Assembly (NCBI RefSeq): GCF_963678635.1
Contig: NC_087062.1
Location: 31,704,704-31,768,703, forward strand
Reading direction: 5' to 3'
DNA length: 64,000 nucleotides
Origin: Symsagittifera roscoffensis
Taxonomy: Eukaryota; Xenacoelomorpha; Acoela; Convolutidae
Part shown: positions 56,991-64,000 of the stretch, in pieces
Layout: every line of letters begins with the position of its first letter
Position numbering within the stretch: the stretch's first letter is position 1
Program-made: the position numbers and the translations under genes
The notes under the pieces: model-generated
Told to the model about the DNA's origin: nothing
What the model saw: only the letters and a program-made list of their open reading frames with translations
The model's database searches: none

Positions 56991-59910
56991 CTGTTTGTTT
57001 ACATTAAGCTAAACTTTGGCTAGTAGAATATAGAGGTTTGGATGTACTGCGTAATGATAAAATATGAGGATTGAATAAATTATATAAAGTTTTGTGAGTT
57101 ATAATGGGTTTGATGAAAATAATTTTCTGTTAGATCTATCATTAGTGTTACAAGGTCAATCACGCTTTTTTATTGGAAATTGTTTCCGGAGTTTTGCTGC
57201 GGAAAATAATGACTACTTGGTGATTGTTTTTGTTTGGATGTTTGGACAAAATGATGACTTGATCTTTTTGGGTGTTGACGATACACCATATAAATTTTGT
57301 AAGTCAATTCCCTAAACTTGGTTTTAAATTAAATGCTGTTGTTTTACATGATAAAAACTGGTCATAATTTGTTATAACATTTCGCAGTCATAGGTGTTTA
57401 TTTAGATAATCATAAGCAATTTGTAAAATTACTAATTTTCAAGGATAGTGAATCCTAAATCCTAATCAAATTGTTTCTAGTATTTTTGGGCAGTTCAGAT
57501 CTTGATGAAGAAAAAAACTGGGGATAACCAGTTGTTAAAAATTTTTGTTTCGTTTTTGGGAAAGAATGATACTAAAAACGATTGGAAGTGAAGCAATTAA
57601 CCATTTTTGTGGTATACAAATTATTTTATCTGGTATTTTTCTTAGCCGAAGAATTGTGTCTAATTCTGGAGTATATCGTCAAAAAAAAAGTTAATAGTTC
57701 GTGTTATCATCGTTAGGGTGTTTTGATAAAATACTAATATGATCATTTTCATGGATATGGATATGTTGTTAGAGACTTTGCTTCCTTAATTGAACCAGAA
57801 ATTTGTTGGGCTGACGTCAATTTTAAAAAGTGTTGACATTATTTTTTAAAAAAATTTGATTTTTTCTTCGTTTTTTAAGTTTTTGTGTTCTGAAACTTTT
57901 AGCTGAACCTGAAACTTTATTTGTGTGAAATTTTTGATATTTTTTATATAATAAGCAAAGTAATTATATACCTACTGAGTTTATCACTGGCTTAAAATCT
58001 TGTTTTTTTTGGTGAAAACTTAGATTTTCTTGGAGTAACACTATAATCTGAAACCTGAAACTATGGTCGTTGAGGTTAGGTTTTTTATCTTTACAATCAT
58101 ATAAAAGCTTTTCACTATATATTTTTTTATCCTTTATCATGCAAACAATATTGAGAAAAGCTAATCTTTTGATATGTTAAATCTATTTTTTGAAATCTAA
58201 ACCCTGTAAACTCTCTTAAACTCTGTACATAAAAAAACATGGTTTTTGATAGCTGTTCTAATGTAATGTAGATTTATGAACAGGTTTGTAGCATCAAAAC
58301 CATGAACTTGTTTGCGGAAACCTAAGTTTATGGGGCTGAAAATATGATTTCTAGTACTTAAACTATGGCCTGATCACTTGATTTTAGAGCTTATTTGTTA
58401 AAAATCTAGATTTGATACATTTATTTCAGCAAAAAATTTTGCCAAAAACTTAAAAACTATACATTTGAGGGCTCAAACTAACACCTTCTAGAAGTTTTTG
58501 GAGAATAAAAAACTGTTTAGTGCATTAAGAATTCCTATTATTTTTTACACATTTTTGACTTGGAACGCAAAGTTTTTGGGTTTGAAACCAAAAACACCAG
58601 TTCAAAAACGTACAATTTAGCTTTAGGAACTTAGTTGTAAAATTAATTTAGTGAGTTTTAAGACTGTTAGTTTTCTCTAAAAAGTCAAAATTCGACGTTC
58701 GCAGCTAAATTTTGAGACCAGAAACTAATTTTTTTGTGTTCTGAAAATTGAAACTAACAAAAGTCACCACTTAAGGCCAAAGTTTTGGCTCAAGGGTTCC
58801 GAAATGATTTACCGAAACTTAAAATTGTGACTGGAAACTATATTATTTCAGCTGAAACGTTTGATCCCATAAATGAAAACTAGACTGAAACCTTAAACTT
58901 TGGATAGTTCAAGTAAATTTTCCAGTGCTTAAGCTAACATATGAAACCTATTTTTGTAAATATATAGTGGAAGGGTTAGTATTTTTTTCTTTAGTTTTTG
59001 TTGTGAAGCATAATAATAAATATTCTGCTGAAACTAAAAAATGATGTTTGGTGTAATGTGGTTCACCTTTATATTGGTTTTGGTGCGTTATTTTATGCTT
59101 CAATTGTTGTATATCTAAAATGTGTCAAAAAACCAATGACTTAGTAAAAAACACCCCAGTTCGTTCCTTCCTTTTTGGTTTTCAATATTTTCCCCTAGGT
59201 TCAGTAGGTGTTGGGTAAAAAAATTACTTTAGGGAAAATTGAGGGTACGCCCCAACAAACAATGAGGGAATGGAAAAAATAGCAACAAAAGTGAATTGTT
59301 GGATATGTTTGTGATGAGGAATTCAATTTAGGGTTCAATTTAATTCAATGATGAAGAATAGGGTACTCTTAGATTGCATATCGGACCAAACAATTCCCTT
59401 GAAAAATTGAAGATATGTATAACGTTTTTGAGCACTTTGGATGAAAAAGAATTTAGTCAAACAAAATGATAACAACTTTAAACTGAAGTTTGGGCAAGTA
59501 TTTAGTAAATTACTGAAAAAAAGTATAAACCTACTGCGGACTTAGGCAGAGAACAACTCTTTCATATTATTTTAGTCAGTTTCTTATAGTATTTTAGTAA
59601 AAGATAATAGTCAAACTCATGAGCTAATTTCAATTAGAAAGCCGTAAAAACTATATTCGAGATGGAAAAATATCATGAGTTACTGTTAGCGTAGGGTGTA
59701 CGTTTCGCCTGAAACCTACGAGGCATATCTGTCTATTAGACGACAATTAAATTGTGTTTCTATCGAAAGACACCCTTCGTCTCTAGCTTTTTGGGGTTGA
59801 CAAATAACTTGAAAAATGCAAAAGACCCTAACTTAAAATTAAAAGCTGCTTCGAGTTTGTTGAAAAAACGAATTTCGTAATGAGTAGTTTTCTGCTGCGG
59901 TCGCACCATT
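56991..59910. other. AT-rich region with GAAACT-type degenerate repeats
   Basis: A direct duplication of ~65 bases occurs at 56937-57050 (TTTACATTAAGCTAAACTTTGGCTGGTAGAATATAGAGG twice). From 57880 to 58930 words such as CCTGAAACTATGG and TGAAACC recur irregularly. This would be the 5' leader of the retroelement, unusually long. No gene recognised. Confidence 0.45.
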
Positions 59911-60848
59911 TTTACTAAGCGTTCATTGCTGGTTGATTGCTTAGTAATTATCCTAAGATACAATTCTCAGCTAATATCGTCAAATCTAATTTAAGATTTT
60001 AGTTATTAAAGATATGGAATTTACATATTAGATTGTCGAATTCAAACGAACAACTGTCCTTATTGTCGATAGGGATGAGGCCGATTACTAGTTTTTACTT
60101 TCAAACTAACACTTCATTTGCCTGCGTCCAGATTGCTGATTGATTTGTCCGCCTATTGTTTATCAGAGTATTGGGTCATCAGTTCGTCTAGATCCGTGTT
60201 GCTGCTTTTATTTTTTGGGAACTTACAAAAATTCAAAAATCGTTTCTTAATAAAGTTATAAATATAAAAAGAAACAAAAGAAAGAAAAAAAAACCTTTCA
60301 GGAAAACTTTATCTCGACCGAGCGACTAGAAATGAGAGTGCGAAAAAATTATGACGATTTTAGACAGGTCCAATCTGAAAACAAGAATGCTTCGAAGTAA
60401 ATTCGCATAATTCTACCCTTCATAGACTTTGTTTCATCCGATATCTGTTTCTTCTTCCGCCCTTTGGAAAATTTTCAGCAGTCTCCTTTTTGAAGTTTTT
60501 TTTATATTTAAAAGCCTTTATTCTTTCATACTTTGATTTGCAGGTGTTCTATTTCCTTGTGTCTATGTTAGGCTCCAAAGGGACCGGGTGCTTATCGCTT
60601 TAAGGTCTGCTTTTCAAAACAGAACTTTTGAACCGGTCAGCCTGTATGTCTTTTTGATATCCGACGAAAGGGTCTGTGAAAAACTATTAAATAGTTTAAA
60701 AAGAATCAAATTTGGAAAGAATGAAAAAAATTGGACTTGTATTTAAAGGGTTGACAAAATAAAAATGGAAAGGAGTCCACTCTAATCTTAAGTAAGAAAT
60801 TGAAACAATAGACTTTTATGTACGTGTAGTATTTGCAATACTACAGTG
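59911..60848 (-). repeat. Candidate 5' LTR
   Basis: Partner of 50822-51748, in the same orientation, with many substitutions and indels. On the minus strand it starts TGTAGTATTGCAAATACTACACG and ends near CAACCAGCAATGAACGCTTAG, where CTAAGC..GCTTAG forms a short stem. Confidence 0.6.
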
Positions 60849-62379
60849 TAAACAGGGGATGTACATGAGGGTTATAATAAGTGGGATGTAAGCTTTGAAG
60901 GAGTTAAAGAGGGGTGCTGATAACATGGGGAAGAATTAACTGGGGGAAGGCGTGAATGTGAAAGGAGAAAGATATTGGTTTGGGGATTAAACAGGCATTA
61001 TGAAAATGATGAGAAGGTTGGAAGTTCGAGTAGGCCGTGAGCAATTCAGAAGTTGTATAGAGAATACAATTCATTATAATTAATTCTAATGGATTTTAAT
61101 GGATTTTTTTTTACGGAAATAACCGAATATAATGAATAAATAGTTAGTTTCATGGTCTAAAATTGCAACAATAATGGATCATAATGATTATATTTTAGAC
61201 AACTTTTTTCCATTTTCATCGATTTTTCTCGATAAAACTCTCGTGCCGGATGAGTAAACCTCAAATTATTTCAGTCTACTATTTATTCTCGATCAAGTTC
61301 TGCGCTGGAATAACCTATAATTCTGAAACCTCAAAAGCACTTACCACTTCTTTGGTTTTGTAATCCGTATAAATAAATTAAAAATTTGGCATTCTCTTGC
61401 TTGCCTATAGAAAATGAAATTTATGATCTGGGTTTAAACAAATGCCGCCTTAGACGAGAAAGACCTATTATCTCGTTTTAATTTATTGATAGAATGCGAA
61501 TATGCACCCAAGAAATAACAAAATAGGCTCGTTGATGATCTAATCTATTTCTCAAACATTTGTCAAACCAAGATCTAACTTGACTTCATCGATCGGTACA
61601 GTACCAAAATTGAAATAGAGAGAGAGTACTTGATCAAGATAAAATTCCAATTTAGAATAGCACTGTCTATTTACGACCAATTTTGCTAAAATTTAACTTA
61701 GAAAATACGTTCAAAAACAGGTAGATCACGTTTCTGTTTGTATTTTAAGCGAAAACAAAAAAATCTGCTGAGTTCACATCCTTATACCGGAAAACCCAAC
61801 TATACAATTCCATACAATTTGTCTATGAAAAATTATTTGTCATGTAATTCTAACATACGGGAATTGTAATGAATACAATTTTTCCAAAAAAAAAGTTTTT
61901 TTGTAAGAAGATTTTCCAAGATATTATGGGCCATTTAATGAATGACATCAAGCTTCATTATCCGAGCGACTACCCTGAAAGTGTTATTATCATGTCCTTG
62001 CTATGAGTATGGTGTGACGTTGTTAGATAAAATTCAAAAACTCAAAAGTCACAAAAAAAATTTATATTCGCCCAATAGATGAAATATTTACCCACGTAGA
62101 CAAAACGCTTTCAGTGTTTTCACTCATGGAAAAAAAGCTTATTATACAACTCAATTCAAACCCATAGAAAAAAATGTTTGAAAAAACAACTCTAGCATTT
62201 TTTTTATTATTGGAATAGTGTAACTTGCGTTTCCATGAAAAAAAAAATATCAGTTACACCTTTTTTCCACATAGTTTTCGTTACGTCTGCAAAATTGTAT
62301 GAAAACTTGACAACTTTCTCCATACTACGAAACGCTGACTGAAATTTTCTCTATGCAGTTTGTTTTGTTGAAAATCTTT
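60849..62379. other. AT-rich and purine-rich intergenic
   Basis: 60850-61030 is G/A-rich on the plus strand. Near 61790-61880 and 62130-62160 are pieces of the CATACAATTCCATAC palindrome family. No gene recognised. Confidence 0.4.
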
Positions 62380-62553
62380 AAGTTTATAGAGCCGGCAAAA
62401 ATTCCATCGGGATTCTAATCAGAGAAAAAAAAACTTGAATTTTTTTTCGCAAGATCTAAATAAATCTAAATGATTTTTTGTGAATTTGTGAGAGAATTTA
62501 ACATCTAAAAAAGAAAAAAACAGTAATGATAGATTTGCTGAAAATCAAGTCAG
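62380..62553 (+). repeat. Direct repeat, copy 1
   Basis: AAGTTTATAGAGCCGGCAAAAATTCC through GCTGAAAATCAAGTCAG recurs at 63826-64000 with a single one-base indel. The match reaches the window edge, so its full length is unknown. Confidence 0.92.
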
Positions 62554-63022
62554 TGTTTACTCAAAAGTTTTTACAAAAGAAAAGATTGACACGTCAAACG
62601 GTTTTATACGCTTTTTTTTATTCATATTTTGTACTCTTTCATTTAATTCAAAAATACACAAGCTGATTGTTTCTTCATCTTTTTGCTGCTGCAATTTTTT
62701 TTTAATTTCGGATTCTCATTTGACAGAAAAAGAACAAATGCTGCTGCCTTAAACGATTATGAAGGAGTGTTTGACTTTAAAAAAGGATAAAATCAAAAGA
62801 AGAATTTGCTTTTTTGTTTTATAAAACATCCCTCTATAAATTAACTAAAGTACAGATTTTTATATTACGCATACAGCATATTTTGCAAAACTGCTAGCAT
62901 ATTTCAATTAGCTTACTTAGAACTAATTTTCCAACTTTGTCGGTCACACAGACTCAGCGACCAAAAATTCATATTCTGGACAGTGTTTCAAGTCGCGGAC
63001 TGAGTCTGGAAACAGCGTATCT
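62554..63022. other. AT-rich spacer
   Basis: No gene recognised between the direct repeat and the minisatellite. Confidence 0.4.
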
Positions 63023-63278
63023 CGGTCGCGATGGTCAAAAGTTAGTCGCGCCCTGGCCGAAAAAATAGTCACGGCCGGATTCAAAAATTAGTCGCGGCAT
63101 GGCTGAAAAATTAGTCGCGGCCTGGTCGAAAATTACCTGCGGGTGTGGTCGAAAATTTAGTCGCGGCATGGTAAAAAAATTTAGTCGCGGCATAGTCGAA
63201 TAGTTAGTCGCGGCATGGTCGAAAAATAAGTCGCAGCATGATCTAAAAATAGTCGCAGCCTGATTGAAAAATTAGTCT
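63023..63278 (+). repeat. GTCGCGGCATGGTCGAAAA minisatellite
   Basis: About nine degenerate units of 27-31 bases, each like TTAGTCGCGGCATGGTCGAAAAA. Scattered GTCGCG words continue to about 63550. Units differ by substitution and by length of the A run. No spacer pattern as in CRISPR. Confidence 0.88.
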
Positions 63279-63825
63279 CCAAAACACGCATACACACCTC
63301 TGCCGCATTTTTTTCAGCTCAGTTTTTGGTTTAAAAAAAAGCGCCTCTGTCGATTGTTTTAGCTGCGTCTTCGTCTTTGAAACTTTTTTCTCTAGTAGTT
63401 TCTCCCCAATTGCTGTTAACTTTTATTCTGTCGCACCGGTCGCGGTTACTTTTCTTTCGGTCGCGCGATCGGAAATGCCACATTTTGGTCGCGGTGGTTT
63501 GCAAATATCCAATTTTGGTCACTGCAGTCGGGAAAAGCAGTCGCGATCATAAAACTAAAAAATTGACCCGGGGCTGAAGTTCTAGATTAAGAAGTTGAAA
63601 AGGATAGTTAAAAAGAATTCATCAACCTTTTAGAGCCGCCGAACAGCTTTAAAATACTTTAACGAAAGTATGAAGACAAGCAATTGGAACACACAACACA
63701 AAAAATGTCGGCAACTTTTTCATACTATTTTGACTTTTGTTTTAAAAGTAGCGATTTCTATTGACTTTCTTTGATAAAAATAATATTTATATGTACTTAA
63801 TATTTATAATATTTATATTTATATA
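63279..63825. other. Downstream of minisatellite
   Basis: 63430-63550 holds more GTCGCG and GGTCGCGG words in both orientations (GTCGCACCGGTCGCGG, GGTCGCGGTGG, AGTCGCGATC). The remainder is A+T-rich with no gene. Confidence 0.4.
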
Positions 63826-64000
63826 AAGTTTATAGAGCCGGCAAAAATTCCATCGGGATTCTAATCAGAGAAAAAAAAACTTGAATTTTTTTTCGCAAGA
63901 TCTAAATAAATCTAAATGATTTTTTTGTGAATTTGTGAGAGAATTTAACATCTAAAAAAGAAAAAAACAGTAATGATAGATTTGCTGAAAATCAAGTCAG
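63826..64000 (+). repeat. Direct repeat, copy 2, runs off the window
   Basis: Near-identical to 62380-62553, same orientation, 1.45 kb away. Together with the minisatellite between them this could be a small terminal-repeat element or a local duplication. Confidence 0.9.

Larger units (their letters stand above)
50822..60848 (-). mobile_element. Probable old LTR retrotransposon (Ty3/gypsy-like), broken
   Basis: Two direct ~0.93-kb repeats (50822-51748 and 59911-60848) enclose minus-strand remnants in the order gag, Cys/His knuckle, aspartic protease. Just inside the upstream repeat on the minus strand lies TGGTGCGACCGCAGC (59908 downward), which could be a tRNA primer-binding site. Just before the downstream repeat is AAGAAAAAGGG (51766-51756), a plausible polypurine tract. 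No reverse transcriptase, RNase H or integrase motif is found, and the ~2.3 kb left between protease and 3' repeat is too short for all three. The repeats differ at many positions, so the insertion is old. The repeat pair could instead be two copies of another element. Confidence 0.55.

Noticed and set aside
63023-63278. CRISPR-like array of short repeats
   Set aside because: Units are contiguous and degenerate with no constant-length unique spacers, and the genome is eukaryotic; it is a minisatellite.

Overview
The window is about two-thirds A+T and eukaryotic. Its genes are split by introns of roughly 200 to 2,000 bases with GT..AG borders, spacing is wide, and eroded transposons and hairpin-forming repeats fill the gaps. 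The gene content (Rab-type GTPase, class 1/2 aldehyde dehydrogenase, type II C-type-lectin membrane protein, SEA-like membrane protein, long serine-rich protein) points to an invertebrate metazoan. The G homopolymers, inverted repeats and an apparently doubled segment beside a gap would suit a heterozygous marine invertebrate draft such as a pelagic tunicate, but the species is a guess. Two 200-base N runs (23001-23200 and 46564-46763) are scaffold gaps.

Layout. 1-9 kb: repeats, one exon-like ORF (728-1067), an eroded LINE reverse-transcriptase fragment (minus, 5824-6160) and a complete hAT-like MITE with its target-site duplication (7538-7957). 9.3-10.7 kb: two-exon Rab6-like GTPase with an abnormal switch II. 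11-16.3 kb: 167-bp tandem array, a TIR element, inverted pairs of a ~530-bp repeat (called R1 here) and a 582-bp near-perfect palindrome. 16.85-21.97 kb: seven-exon gene for an ~858-residue Ser-rich protein with one probable 1-base homopolymer error. Its last exon is repeated in broken form at 23.5 kb. 26.2-30.4 kb (minus): five short exons that splice in phase into a 198-residue protein with signal peptide, SEA-like ectodomain, membrane segment and tail. 31-43 kb: MITEs with CCCGGG-tipped ends, more R1 and hAT-like copies, tandem repeats and a microsatellite. 43.3-44.4 kb (minus): two-exon type II C-type-lectin gene. 46.8-49.0 kb (minus): four exons of an aldehyde dehydrogenase that stops at the second gap, just after the catalytic cysteine. 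50.8-60.8 kb: probable old LTR retrotransposon on the minus strand, with broken gag and protease, a recent 1.13-kb internal tandem duplication and a ~0.93-kb direct repeat at each end. 62-64 kb: a GTCGCG-rich minisatellite between two near-identical ~174-bp repeats.

The genes look like unrelated single loci; nothing suggests an operon or shared pathway. The most unusual material is the dense set of foldback and TIR elements, the Rab lacking its catalytic glutamine, and the small SEA-like gene, whose second exon ends in GG where GT is expected. All exon borders were read by eye from splice signals and reading-frame phase; no alignment or database search was run.
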